Below are positions 24,001 to 36,066 of a DNA stretch of 64,000 nucleotides, in pieces (the first letter of the stretch is position 1; each line of letters begins with the position of its first letter). The translations under genes and the position numbers were made by a program. The DNA is from Anaspis maculata (lineage: Eukaryota; Arthropoda; Insecta; Coleoptera; Scraptiidae). The stretch lies in contig OX421962.1 of assembly GCA_949128115.1 (NCBI GenBank), positions 59,685,787 through 59,749,786 on the forward strand. Reading direction: 5' to 3'. The notes under the pieces are model-generated. The model was given only the letters and a program-made list of their open reading frames with translations. It had not been told where the DNA came from and ran no database searches.

Positions 24001-27000
24001 TTTTTGAATTTTGGAAATCGAAGGTGGATTGCCAAAGATATTGATCATTTTATGCCGCCATGTTTAAATTCCAAGAAAGAAGAAAGTGATCCGATTTCAT
24101 TGAAACTTGGAACACACTCATATCTGGTTCAAGTAATTGGAATTTTAAGGTCAAATGTCATTTTCGAGCCGCTATATTGAACTTTTTACATAAGTGATTC
24201 GATTTGAATGAAACTTTGAAACACACTAGAATCGAATCATTCACATAAAAGTTTAATGTAGCGGCTTGAAAGTGACCGAAAAAGACATTTAACCTTGAAA
24301 TTCCAATTACTCAAACCAGACATAAGTGTGATCCGAGTTTTATTGAAATCGAATCACTTTCTTGGAAGTTCAACATGGCGGCACAAAATGACCAATATCT
24401 TTGGCAATTTACCTTCTATTTCCAAAATTCAAAGAAGTTACTGAAGCTGAAACACCAGTCTTTATAACCGTGCTATCGGAATGCATGATTTTTTTTGACG
24501 AATCGCGCTCGTATGTACTGAACTTTTGGCAATTTTACACTGTTCTATTGATCACCCTGTAGAAACTTTATAAAACATTGTTCGTGTTCGCCGTGATCAA
24601 GGCATGAGAACGAAATATTGGGCTATCGAACACTGAAAACCGATATGAAATCGTTGACGGCAATCAAAAGTGATCATGATTTTAGAAATCGTCTGAATTT
24701 GCTTGTCCCCTAGATTCTTTTTTTTTTTTTTTTCTTCTTTATTTTGCATCAGCCTAGAAGGCTATTAGCATTCAACATTTGATAGCTAAACTAGATCAGG
24801 TCAAACAGTCCTTTTTGCTGTGTTAGTGTAATAAGTTCTTCATCTTCTTCGAGGCTTCCACCCAATGCTACCTTGAGATCTTCGGCACTAATTTGGTCCT
24901 CGGGTATACATCCCACCAGGATGTGTGCCACCGACAACGGTCTCTGGCAGCTCTCACATACCGGTGGGTCTGATCGGCAATAGATTCTTTTGATGTGTGT
25001 ATTTCTTTGTTGTAAAATATTCAGACCATATACTAACATGCGTGAAGGCGCCGAATTTATATAAAAAAAATACCTGTCAATTAAATGGCAACATTGCAAA
25101 CTCTGTCTAGCCCCTGACTAGCTACTGGCTCCTGGCTGTTACCGTTTTAGTGTCTCGACTGTATTCTCGTTGTTTTCAAGTGCTTTAGTTGTTTCCATTG
25201 TTGTTTATTGTTTTTGTTATCTTCCAGCCAATGGCCAGAGCATATAGATGGCTTGCGCCGGTGCGCAGCTTATCGGGGGTTGCAAGTCTGACTTGAAATT
25301 CAGCCCCAGACAAAAAATCAGTTTATAACTTTCTTACGTAATACATGGAATTTATCAATTACCGTACTGATTGTGAATGATATATACCCAGGTAGTTATT
25401 TGATGGTGTTTCAACTAAATTGAGCGCTCTCAATAAAATATTACTTTAGCCTCACTTAAATTGATATTTTGATAGGTATTGCCATTTTATGAACTGCATG
25501 TATCATGTTTACATAGTGCAGCTACTTAAATGGTACCAATTACTACCTACTAAAGAAGAAGAATAAAAGAAATAAAATTAACAGTTTCCTGTTCATACAA
25601 AATTTGAGGGGTGACATGTGATATGCATATTGCATACAGGTACCCACCATAAAACTATTTCTATTTGAAGCACTGCCACAGGCATTGTCGATTAAGGCCC
25701 CGGTTGTTTAGTTGGAGTTCACCTTTAAATTAGTTTCTTATCGTAGATTTGATTGTTGCAACAATTACTCCCACAGCAGTGACCAAACCCAACCTGAACC
25801 TTATCAAGCTTCATTTTATTATTGTGAAGATTATTGTTGCAACAATTAGATCTACTCGAGGATTTACTCGTGACAACAAAAACCAATGTTTAAAATGAAA
25901 CTTGCACTGAGTTAGCCGAGGTAAATGTGTTATTAAATGAGCGGAAAAGACTTTTTTCAACTTTCCGTCCAGTATACGAATAAAAAGAAATTTGGAAACT
26001 CCTCAGCACTGTAGGGGTTCGGGAGTGTATCAGCAGGGTTTAGTATATCTAATAGTAGTTTTCACGACAATTTTGTGTTTCAATGGGCATGCGCAAGATT
26101 TGACAGTTCGGGTCGGCTAGCGAGAGTCTGGCAAGCGCACGAAGGTTAAGACGGTCTTCTTCCTATCTTCTGTTTACATAAGATATACAGACGTTTATGT
26201 AACACGCTTGACATTTCTCAAAAGTAATGTGAAATCCAAGGTCAAATATATGACAAATTAGGGTTTTCTCGCATTTTAAGGAACGGTAACGTAAAATGTT
26301 GTACGACACTCGAGCGCTATTCTATTTCAGGCCCTCGGCCTCTCTTGCAGCATTCAATTACCCCCTCATAATGGCAAACACGGCTTCGGGCCCAAAAACG
26401 CGCTCTTGTATCGTGAAGTACTGAATTTTAAATGCAGAACCAGCAATCATCTCCCATTGACGTGTGACGTTGAAGCGTTATCTATCAATCGTCCGAAATA
26501 AATATTTCCCGAAAACATTTCCATAATAACGTTCACAATAGCACCTTGTTTTTTTCCAAGCTCTTCGGCCCGATTCTATAAGGGAATGGTTATGGTAATC
26601 ACCGTGATTACGATGAAATTGCCAGGGCAACGGGCCTTCCTATTGGCTGTCGCCATAGCAATTTGATAGTAAGCACGGTGATTAGGTACCAGAATCATTC
26701 CTATCTATGATCATTCCCTTATAGAATCAAGCCGATTGTCAATGTAACGCGAAACCAATCATTCATGTTTGTGTTGATCAAATGACCAAAACTTGCACCT
26801 CTGCTTCCAGACCGAATTTTGGACATTCCCTGCAAAGTATGCGGCGATTTTTCCTCTGGCAAGCACTACAACATCTTCGCCTGCGACGGCTGTGCCGGCT
26901 TCTTCAAGCGCTCAATCCGAAGAAACCGCCAGTATATGTGCAAAGCCAAAGACGAAGGCCTCTGTGTCATAGACAAAGCGCACCGGAACCAGTGCCGAGC

Positions 27001-28889
27001 CTGCAGACTCAAGAAATGCCAAAGCGTCGGAATGAACAAAGATGGTAAGAACTTGTTGCTGCTGCTGTTGACTCAGAGCACTCGACTTTGAAAATCTGAA
27101 GACCTGCTTCTCGAAGGGTGCCGTAACTGTTGCAAAGCTTTAAAAATGGAGCAATTAAATACTTATATCGACTTCTTAGGACTGGTAACTTTTGATGGGG
27201 GTCCTCGAGAAACCAGGTGTGATAACAAGAGAGTGCATGTGCATAATTTATTATTCTACGGCTTATAAGCCAAAGCACTTATGGGGGCAGTTTTGATTGT
27301 GGTCTATATTAATATTGTTATTTCAGCGGTACAACATGAGCGGGGCCCTCGAAATTCGACGATTCGACGACAACAAATGAGCTTTTTCGGTGGCGAGGGG
27401 AGAGTCATGGTGCAAGCTCCAGAAAACGTGCTCAATCTGACAATGCCCAAGTACGAATCTAGCCAGAACACATCTATGGAACACTCCGTCCCGATGGTGT
27501 CCTCGGCGAATTTTCTACTCAACAATATGCTACCTATACCTAGGGTAAGTTTCAAGTCTCATTAGAAAAGGCTTGTGACAGAGAACGTAATAGGAATAGG
27601 TACTAGCTGTATAGAAGTTATAAAAGACAAGCGGTTTTTGACTTTCAACTCTGACGAGCCATATCTCCGTTAACAGGCATTTATGATACATAGTATTGTG
27701 GTTTGTTCTTATTGGCATTTCATGCTCTATCGATCATGAAAATTCTTCAGATTAATCCTGGACCACCTGTACATATAGATATTCACTTCAGGTTTCAGCG
27801 CGACAACTAAATTTTGTTGTACTGAACATCAGGACTAACAAGTTCTTCCCATACTTTTAAATACGAGTAGGTAATTTATTAGATCATCATCCTGCTCCCA
27901 AATGTGAACTCGTGAGTTCAATAATGTATCGCACACGTAGGTATTTATTTTGAGGATTTTTTAACAAGGAAAAATGTGATGTAAGCCCTCAAGCATTTTC
28001 GATTTTTGTTTTGTTTCTGGTCTTGGCTGCTAAGGCCTTGAGCCAGTTTCTTTTTTTAAAAATACCTACTACTCCGATTGGGAAAAAAAAGCAATTTGAA
28101 CATTTCTTCTCTACGAATAGTGGCAAGTAGTGACGTTTATAATGGCCATAATTAATTATGAGTCTGACTTGCCTCCATCTAAACATGATCTTCTTCCAGG
28201 TGCCCATGCATTTTCCGCCAATGTTCCCGCCGGCCCTCATCAACCACCAGGCAATCTGCGAATCTGCTGCCAGTCTGCTGTTCATGAACGTCCAGTGGAT
28301 CCGCAACCTTTCCACTTTCACCAGCTTGCCGCACTGCGACCAGATCACACTCCTGGAAGAAAGCTGGCTGGATCTCTTCATTCTCGGAACGGCCCAATTT
28401 CTCCCTTATATCAATATCTCACTGCTGGCGCAGGCCTCGGGCATGTTCCAAACCAGCCCTAGTTCGAAGTCTGAAACCCTTTTACGCGAAATACAAGCGT
28501 TTCAAGACATTCTCAAGAAAATCGCCGAGTTCCAATTGGATCCGTACGAGTACTCCTGTCTTCGAGCCATCGCACTCTTCAGGACTTCCTTTGAACCTCC
28601 GCGCTCGTCCAAGAGCCACAAGCAGAAATCTCTGGTCGAGCAATCCACGGTCAGCGACATCCAAGATGATGCCCAAATGAGGCTCAACAAGCACATTTCG
28701 GCTACTCATCCGAAGCAGCCGTTGAGATTCGGAAAGATTTTGCTCTTGGTCAGTTCAGCATTCAGAGGCGTGTCTGAAGATACGATAGAAGAACTGTTCT
28801 TCAAAAAAGTGATTCAAGATACACCGCTGGTGGCGATCCTTGGTAATATGTATACTAATAAATTTCCAAGCGACAGCGCCCAGCAATGA
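21037..28889 (+). CDS. tll: Tailless-type nuclear receptor (NR2E), four exons, 414 aa
   Basis: Exons are 21037-21139, 26811-27044, 27327-27544 and 28200-28889 (TGA stop). All introns are GT-AG and the phases (1, 1, 0) match at every junction. The N-terminus is a short 35-residue arm, then [11 protein letters not shown]. The DNA-binding domain (C42-M109) has C42, C45, C59, C62, then C78, C86, C96, C99, P-box CDGCAG and a 7-residue D-box typical of the TLX/tailless group. [16 protein letters not shown] follows. After a ~65-residue hinge, the ligand-binding domain (about 192-408) has [10 protein letters not shown] from D232, HAFQ-like [17 protein letters not shown] and TIEELFFKK (380-388), all tailless hallmarks. 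Family role: transcriptional repressor in terminal patterning and brain/neuroblast development. The DBD reads [12 protein letters not shown] where most relatives have a Gly for the Asn. Intron 1 (5.7 kb) carries several transposons. dsf or NR2E6 are less likely alternatives. 414 aa compares with about 450 in Drosophila. Confidence 0.88.
23145..23262. mobile_element. Degenerate MITE family 1 copy in tll intron 1
   Basis: Left fragment AGTCAGCACTATTTAGCGG and right fragment CGGCTTAATAAGTCTCTTAA then CCCACC resemble diverged ends of the MITE at 23271. The two copies sit almost in tandem, a few bases apart. Confidence 0.6.
23271..23433. mobile_element. MITE family 1, complete copy in tll intron 1
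   Basis: 163 bp, ends GGTGCGTTCAGTCAGC and GCTGACTGAACGCACC, same family as 4996-5141. It contains the GAGGAGGCTGGTTCATAAG segment also seen in the half copy at 591-694. Confidence 0.9.
23484..24720. repeat. 1.24 kb fold-back element in tll intron 1
   Basis: Ends ATCTAGGGGACAAGCAAATT on the left and GAATTTGCTTGTCCCCTAGA on the right are inverted, and pairing continues inward for several hundred bases (23484-23735 with 24475-24720). The centre holds two further nested inverted pairs: 23735-23790 with 23915-23962, and about 23970-24200 with 24215-24475. No ORF matches a transposase. Confidence 0.85.
24718..25099 (-). mobile_element. 3' end of a non-LTR retrotransposon (LINE) in tll intron 1
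   Basis: The minus-strand ORF ends with a C-x2-C...H-x3-C motif ([18 protein letters not shown]), typical of the C-terminus of insect Jockey-like LINE reverse-transcriptase proteins. A stop at 24791-24793 follows, then a 3' UTR with AATAAA (plus-strand 24738-24743), then a poly-A tract seen as about 17 Ts on the + strand. This is a 5'-truncated, dead copy inserted antisense to tll at the right end of the fold-back element. Upstream of about 25075 the sequence resembles a different repeat (10086-10157), so the true 5' limit of the LINE is uncertain. Confidence 0.75.
26567..26733. mobile_element. MITE family 2, uninterrupted copy
   Basis: About 167 bp with ends GGCCCGATTCTATAAGGGAA and TTCCCTTATAGAATCAAGCC. 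It sits only 77 bp before the 3' splice site of tll exon 2, between the long intron and the exon that encodes the zinc fingers. The family copy at 2511-3304 carries an insertion. Confidence 0.85.
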
Positions 28890-29737
28890 AGAGAATATTA
28901 GAATAATATATAATATAAAATATTGTTGTGCTTGTTTCAGAACAACAAATTTTTATAAAAGCTACGCAATATACCTATACTCTTTATAAAATATTATCAA
29001 AGAAAAGCACTGTGATTTATCAACTGTTATAGATTCATAAATGTGAGAAAATCTCTACTTTAGTGTACTTAGTTTATGAATGTTTGCATTTTATAAATAT
29101 GGAATTATAAGTACTTCCACATACATGGATTTTTGTAAAATATAATATAGAAAGAAAATCCTAATATATTTTTCTAAAGCTTACATTGTGTGGTCTTATA
29201 TTTTGTTCAAGCCCCATCTAACGTTGCAGCAGGTTAAACTAACTACTAGGTATACCTACTTTATGAGTGAAATGAGGAGTTATATCTTTTAAACGTACGT
29301 CAAGTAGCATAGAAAATTTTATTCTACAGGTATTTAAATCTGGATTATCAAAACTTCTTTGAAAATGTCGTAGCCTTGTCAAAAATGCACTCTAGCGCTC
29401 AGTTCAGTTCAGTTCAGTTAGTTCAGTTTACTGATTTCTTGTTAGTGCGGCTGTATAAAATATCTAAAGGGTAAGTATCTAATATAAAATAGAATGAATA
29501 ATTCAAAATCATTAACAACAAGATATACTCGTATATAGTTAATAGACTATGAAAGTTACAAAAAACAACGGATCAAAAACAATCTAACATCACAGTGTAC
29601 ACGTATGTAAAATTTTTCAACAATAGCAGTTAACAATAGGTCGTTTCGTTTGTTTTTTTTTTGAGTGCGCAAATGTGACGCGAATGTCATAGTTTAGTAC
29701 ACAGATATTGAAAATCAACACTAGAAAATGTTGTAAA
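28890..29737 (+). other. tll 3' flank, probable 3' UTR
   Basis: Very AT-rich sequence follows the stop codon. No canonical AATAAA was found between the stop and 29.7 kb, so the polyadenylation site cannot be placed; the AATAAA at 28857 lies inside the coding region. A small TTCAG tandem repeat is at 29401-29429. Confidence 0.4.
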
Positions 29738-29922
29738 TGAAAAGTTTCATTCGGGGGAACAACCAGCCTCAGTGAAATTTTGATTCGAGGTTTCGCCCAT
29801 GGAAAATAAGTTTAAAAACGCACCTGCAATCTCCAAATATTGTTCATCAATTTTTTTTTCAGGAACGAAGCCTCATATCAAAATTTCACTGGAGCTGGTT
29901 GTTCCCTTGAATGAAACTTGTG
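29738..29922. repeat. 185-bp fold-back element
   Basis: AAGTTTCATTCGGGGGAACA on the left is inverted as GTTCCCTTGAATGAAACTT on the right, and the arms continue through CAGTGAAATTTTGAT. Confidence 0.8.
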
Positions 29923-30054
29923 GTTTGACTGTAGTTTTAATTTTTTCTTAGATCTAGTGCCGTAAAAAATTTGGAAAAAAATATAGTGATCTTCCCATTA
30001 TCTACGCCACTGGTCACGTGTGGTCAAAACTGGAATTCCGTATTTAGTCTAGTA

Positions 30055-30215
30055 GTCCGGTGGATTAGCGCCTAAACTATGCATTTTGTGATAAAGCAAA
30101 GGGCTTCTGGATTTACATTCTTGAGACTGAACTTGACAATTCCAGAAATGGCGCCAACGAGTTTGATGTGGCAGGTGACCTCAGGAGCCATCCAGAGCTG
30201 TAAAAGAACCAAAAT
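30055..30215. repeat. Inverted repeat pair, left member
   Basis: About 160 bp (GTCCGGTGGATTAGCGCCTA through CAGGAGCCATCC) is inverted at 32070-32283. Further on, 30360-30480 also resembles 32640-32735, so this is a partial copy of the palindromic repeat at 32274-34680. Confidence 0.8.
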
Positions 30216-32069
30216 CTTCCATGTTTCTCGAAGGCACCCAAATACATCATACTTCGATGCGCTGATACCCTATGGGGATGAATTGACAAAATATGTCAAT
30301 GCTAATCACGTAAGGGGGCTGAGGAGAAGGCATTTTTGTCTTTGAAGGCGATTTACGGTTTTCATCAATCCTGGATGAATATGAAGAAGTTTGGTATCAT
30401 TTTCGACTAAAATCGACGTTCTGAGTTCGAATAAAGTGTTCAAATTACGTTAGAAACATGTTTGAACAAGTTTTTACAAAAAAACACGCTTTTTTGATAT
30501 TCAACTTTAACCTCATGGTTTTCACTCCTCACCATAAGCATTCCATTTATTCTTACATATTCAGTTACTTTCAACTTTTCTTCAACTGAAAAAGATAGAT
30601 TAGATATGCTTCTCATCTTTACAAGCTCATAGAAGTGTCTGGTCGCGAGGCCGGTTTTGCGTCAACACGGCACCTGATAAGTGACGCATGCTTCAATTTA
30701 AAAACGTGTTGCGTCATAAATAAAGACTCTATTGTACGGTTTCCAACTTTTTCTTGCAGAGGAAGAATTGTTGCTCCTTATAAAAGCAACAAACATGATA
30801 TTGGAGCTGTATCGCATGCACACTATGACTTTTCGTGTGAGGGTGCGTCAATTACAGTGTTCAAAGTTGACATAAAATAACTTTCGGAACAAATCCTTCT
30901 AATCATCTTGTAAAAACAAAAGACAAATCCACTGTATGTTTCTCATCATCAAGAGATCTGAAACTGATACAATATATAACAATTTCGATTCCAGATGCCT
31001 TCGAAAATTAATAAACCTGCAGTAAAAACTTTGATATTTTCCATGATTTTTTCCCGAATCGAAATACCGAGTAATGCGATCCAAGGATACATCGATGCTG
31101 CATTTTGGGTTAGGGCAACGAATTTTCCTATGTACGAACCTTATACCAATAGGCATCATTTGACCCGCCGCACTTGAAATTTTGTCAATAAGGAGGCGAA
31201 TGGGGGCCCTTCAAACTTGGAAGATACAAGAACTTCCACAAAACGACTATTGAGTATCGTCATGTGCCATATAGGAAGCTTATGAGTCTTTCAGAAATGT
31301 TGGTAGCAATTGTCGCCGTGTTCGTTCCATTCTCCAAACTTGAAAAAAACACATTCTTTTGTTGAGGTTGAGAATCCTGTTTTTTCTTTTTGACAAGGAA
31401 AGGATAAATGCATGATGTTCGATTGAGTAACCAACCAAATCACACTCCATGAGTCTAATTCCCTGGTAGAAAAGTGCCCATGAGCACATTTTGGAATACA
31501 TATGTGCACCTCGATGTGCACCATGGCATTGTTCACATAGATACATTGAGCACATCCTCATAGTGCACATGAGTTATCATCACATCTACATCAAATAGCA
31601 TCCCCAAGGTATTAGGGATATGTAATAGCCTACCTGGAGGCTGTCAACAATCTGTAACACCCTGTAACCTACAGGCCGTGAACAATCTGTAACACCCTGT
31701 ACAAGATAATTTAGGCAGAAAATTATAGATGGGTAACTAATATTTTGGAATCTCCATGAAAATTGACAATGAAAAGTTTTTTTTGAGATCACTGCAAAGA
31801 GATCCACCCAAAAAAATGGGTTGGTGTGTCGCGGAACACCCTGTATATTATGGAATTAATGATTGCTAATGAACAAGAATAGAAATCAGAATAAAAGTCT
31901 CACAAAATGTGTAAGATGCTCACTGCTCTATCAAACTAAAAGAAAAATCAATTGTTCCTCAAGAACAGGCCATCAACATGCTTGATTTCGATACTAACTA
32001 CACAAGCAACACAAATAGGACTGCTTCCAACAAGAAAGGCTGCAACACGGTATAAATTAATAATTTGTG
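30216..32069. other. Repeat-derived DNA between inverted copies, no gene
   Basis: Contains diverged copies of neighbouring repeat sequence (30360-30480), a short duplicated block with GTAACACCCTGTA (31640-31705), a GTGCAC-rich patch (31500-31570) and a CACCCTGTATA end at about 31840. ORFs of 60-96 codons show no domain. Confidence 0.4.
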
Positions 32070-32283
32070 ATCGTTTTCGGGCTTCTAAATAACGGCAACG
32101 AAATTTTTGTTCTTCCATACTTACGGATGGCTCCTGAGGTCGCCTGCCACACTAAACTCGTTGGCGCCAATTCTGGAATTGTCAAGTTGAATCTCAAGGA
32201 CGTAAATCCAGAAGCCCTTTGCTTCATCACAAAATGCATAGTTTAGGCATTTTTTGGCGCTAATCCACCGGACTATAGGATCT
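32070..32283. repeat. Inverted repeat pair, right member
   Basis: Inverted partner of 30055-30215, ending in TTAGGCATTTTTTGGCGCTA then ATCCACCGGAC. It abuts the next palindrome. Confidence 0.8.
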
Positions 32284-34680
32284 TTTCGGATAAAAAGCAA
32301 TGCTAGAGGCAAGTCATGTTAAAGTTTGGCAACATACGTTTTAAGGGTATTTGGACCCCGCTGAATACGAAAACCATTGTTGCCAAGCCGAATTTTGCAC
32401 CGGAAGCCCGCAATAGGGGGGTAAAGGGGAGAAAAGACCAAAAATCACTATTTTTCATCATTTTTGATGTCGGGACTGCGACCTGTCATCAACGTGAAGT
32501 GAATTACATCATATCTTGATTCACTGAGGTCTTATACTACCATATTGATATAATTACTGTCAAAATTTCCAGAAGGGGAAGACTGGTGGGGGGAATGTTG
32601 ACTGTGTAGATGATTTTTCATTTCTCTCGATTTTGAGTAAATATAAACATGTTTGGTATCGTTTCCGACTAAATTCCATATTCCCTATTCAACTATGGTG
32701 TTCAAATTGCAATAGAAGCGAGTTTGAACAAGTTTCACATGATAAAACATGTTTTTTTGTCAATATTTTTTTACGTCTTTCAACTGTGTAATTTTACTGC
32801 AAATCGGCATTTTTTCCCAAAATTTTTGCGTAGTTCGTTAGTCTCATGTATTTACCATGATATAGGCATCCAATTGATTTGCCTCTACTTTTTTAAATAT
32901 GAAGAAAAAAAAATTTTTGTGGAAATTGTTTGGCCCCACTTTTCAACTTCATTTTTTGCTGTATGATGTATGTATGATCAAAACTCAAGTTTTTCATATT
33001 TTAGAAAGTGAAGACACACTTAGTATGTGAATGTATCGTGTAAAATACACCAGGCTGACAAATTACGCAAGAATTGTCGAAAAAAACGATTTGCATTGAG
33101 ATATCATAATTTATAGAATTAAAAAAAATACGCTAATGAAACTGAAGAGAACTTGGTGCAACCGAAGGCAGATACGTACATTACCCTGAACCTCAAGTTG
33201 AATAATACAATTATAGGTTTTATCATTCACATTTATTACATTAGATTTCAAAATCTCTTTATCTACCTTTTCCCTGGGTATTATTAGAGGAATGCGGTTT
33301 TTTCGAATATAGGTACATCTATTCTCATGAACGTAAGTTTTGAGGAGTTGTTCTTTTTTAGAGGTTGATGGTAGAGAACACCTGCCTAAGACGTTCGAAA
33401 AAGGTAACTTTTCTTGGAGGTTTGATAGATCATCCCACGGAAATCCAAAAAAGGTAATCTTCCTTAGAGCATAATCAAACATACCAAAGATTTTTTTTTT
33501 TTGAGCTGAAATAGAACTTTTTAGAGGAGTTGGAGAAAGGTAACCTCAAGGGTTACCTTTGGAGCTTTGTAATTTTATGAAACATTTAGAATAAGTTCTA
33601 AAAAGGTAACCTTCTTTGGAGCTTGAGAGAATATCATAGAGAAGTTGGAAAAAGGTAACCTTTTTGAAGCTTAATAGAACATCTCAAAGAAGCGCAAGAG
33701 TGGTAAAATTTTTGAAGCTCAAGAGAACATCACAAAAAAGTTGGGATAGGGTAACCTCTCTCTATCTTAATAGGGCATATCAAAGCCGTTTGGAAGAGGT
33801 AACCGTTTCTCGAGCTCAATAGAAATTCTCAGATCTCTCTGAGAGGACTCTTGTCCACTGGGCATCAGGTTCTGATATGAAAAACTCTTCTTTTGGAAAA
33901 AAGTACATTCGAGAATATCTCAGCTAAGGTTTTCTTCATAATTATGAGGTGGAGGACCACAGTTTTTCATCATACAATAAAATAATAGCAAAAAAAAAAG
34001 TTGAAAAGTAGCGCCAAACAGTTTTCACAAAAAAATATTTTTTTCATATTTTAAAAGTTAAAAGCACATCAGTTACATTACTGTATTGTGTGAAATACAC
34101 CAGACTAACGAACTATGCAAAAATTTTGAGAAAAAAATGCCGATTTGCAATAAATAACACAGTTCAAAGTGGTAAAAAACTATTGACAAAAAAACATGTT
34201 TTATCATCTAAAACTTGTTCAAACTTGCTCCTATTGTGATTTTGACACCATAATTGAACTGAGAATATGAAACTTGATGGGAAAAGATACCAAACATGTA
34301 TATATTTACTCAAAATCAAGAGAAAAGAAGAATCATCTTCACAGTCAACATTCCCCCCCACCAGTCGCCCCCCTATGAAAATTTTGACAGTAATCATGTC
34401 AAGATGATAGTATAAGACCTTAGTTAATCAAGATACGATGTAATTCACCGCACATTGATGACAGGTCTCAGTCCCGGTATCAAAAATGGTGGAAAATGGT
34501 GATTTTTTGTCTTACCCCCCCTTTACCCCCCCATTGCGGGCTTCCGGTGCAAAATTCGGCTTGGCAACAATGGTTTTCGTATTTAGCGAGGTCCAAATAC
34601 CCTTAAAACATATGTTGCCAAACTTTAACATGACTTGCCTCTAGAACCACTTTCCAGGCCACTTTTTCAAAAATGATCCT
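32274..34680. repeat. 2.4 kb palindromic repeat
   Basis: The left arm (TAGAGGCAAGTCATGTTAAA near 32304) is inverted at the right (TTTAACATGACTTGCCTCTA near 34624). Pairing persists inward to about 33060 and 34090, for example TTCCCAAAATTTTTGCGTAG with CTATGCAAAAATTTTGAG. The centre near 33.5 kb holds a degenerate minisatellite. No transposase was recognised. Confidence 0.85.
33390..33850. repeat. Degenerate ~55-bp minisatellite
   Basis: Seven or eight diverged units carry GGAAAAAGGTAACC, then TTTGAAGCT or TTGGAGCTT, then AATAGAACAT or a variant. They sit at the centre of the palindrome at 32274-34680. A run of Ts interrupts the array near 33490. Confidence 0.75.
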
Positions 34681-34879
34681 AGTCTAATTGCCGATACGCA
34701 TTTGCCAAGTTCTTTTTCATCAAGGACCATGCACCTTATGATGCTCTGTCGATACTTGGGATTTCTAATGGTTTAAAAAGGACTTGTGGGGGATGGAATA
34801 GCAGCATTTTGGGCCCAAATGGGTAAACGGGGGGAAAACTATTATGTGGATTTTTCCACATGAAACCATTACATTTTTG

Positions 34880-35018
34880 AAAACGGCATCTTTCTATTCG
34901 TTCCATATGTATGGATTTCACCACATAATACCGCAATAATACAGGGACGAAAATCCCAACGATCGAACCCACGTCCCCTAGCATGGCAGTCGGACGACCA
35001 CCACATCACAAGCTCCTC
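34880..35018 (-). mobile_element. tRNA-derived SINE, truncated
   Basis: On the minus strand it begins GAGGAGCTTGTGATGTGGT, followed by an A-box-like segment and a B-box GTGGGTTCGATCG. The first bases match the SINE at 52556. The 3' body is short or diverged. It is not a functional tRNA gene: no acceptor stem closes. Confidence 0.65.
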
Positions 35019-35859
35019 AAATTTTGTTGATTTATTATGAATGATATTTTTTTTCAAACAGCTCAGTGGTGTAGATATTGCGGGCTAGATGAGGATTATG
35101 GGAAAGAAAATTTCATTGGTCCCCAAAATAATTTAGAACAAGATATGACTGTTTTGTTTTTATAGAAAAATTTCCACTGGCGTTTTTGTACACTCTGTAC
35201 CGAGCTCTGTAGATATATTGAATAGAAGTTGAATGCATACCCAGTGGTTGATAATAGGGTCCTTGCACGATTTTTTTTATTGCCTCCAATGATGCTTTGG
35301 TAGCCAAATAGCACCATAGACTGAACGGTTTTTCGAAATTCTTGATAGTTTATTTTATTTTGTAAATTTAAAACACAAAAACTGTTAGGTATGCAACTTC
35401 CATGCACCCATCTGTCACCTGCGCGATGACGTCATTATGCACCGGACGGGGCTACTTGATTTTACACAAACAGATTGCGACTACGAATTTTAAATGTTTG
35501 ACATAATCCAACTGTCACCGTTTCAGACGTCTGTGAGGTTGAAACTCAGTTCAGGTTGAAAAGCGCGCAGCACGAGCTTGGGGACGCCCTGACACGTGAG
35601 AAAAGGCGACGGCGCATTTTCGCGGCTTTCAACTTCCATTAACTATGGCGCGGCGGCTTCCCGTGAGGTCAGTTTTTTGTAAGATGTAACAGTAAAAGTG
35701 GGTGTATTCCAGTGGTGTATTCTGGTGTCCTGTGTACGGAAATAAGTGCAATATTAACAGGTAAAGGTTGGCTGACACAGGCGCTACATCCCAAAATTGA
35801 AATAGGTCTGTTTTGTTTAGCTATAGGGCTACATGGAGGACAGGAGAAGAGTTCCCCGG

Positions 35860-36066
35860 AAGGAACAGCTATGCTATGGAGGCAACAAACAAAACTTTTT
35901 TTCGCTCCGCCAGGGACCCCCAATTGCGAAGGAAATGGAAGAATATTTGCCAGACAAGTGACACTACGTAGTAAATGGTAGTAGATACTAACCGTCCTTC
36001 GTTGTTTGTGGAAACATAGAGTGTGGAGATCATTTTTCACAAAGTGATTTTTTGAACAAGAACAAG
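35860..36066 (+). pseudogene. Broken THAP zinc-finger domain
   Basis: One frame (to a stop at 35969) reads FFRSARDPQLRRKWKNIC, the central THAP segment with its conserved DP and W. After a stop and a frame change, another frame (35992-36066) reads VVCGNIECGDHFSQSDF, the C-terminal C-x2-H zinc-ligand region. It ends with a good donor, AAG then GTGAGA at 36067. The N-terminal C-x2-4-C pair was not found. THAP domains bind DNA through a C2CH zinc site. Frame change plus internal stops argue for a dead copy. Confidence 0.6.

Noticed and set aside
25752..25846. Two TTGTTGCAACAA dyads in tll intron 1 as enhancer sites
   Set aside because: Two short AT-rich dyads 80 bp apart are not enough to claim a regulatory site.
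28130..28709. ORFs overlapping tll exon 4 in other frames
   Set aside because: Shadows of the real ligand-binding-domain frame, which alone gives family motifs and matching splice phases.
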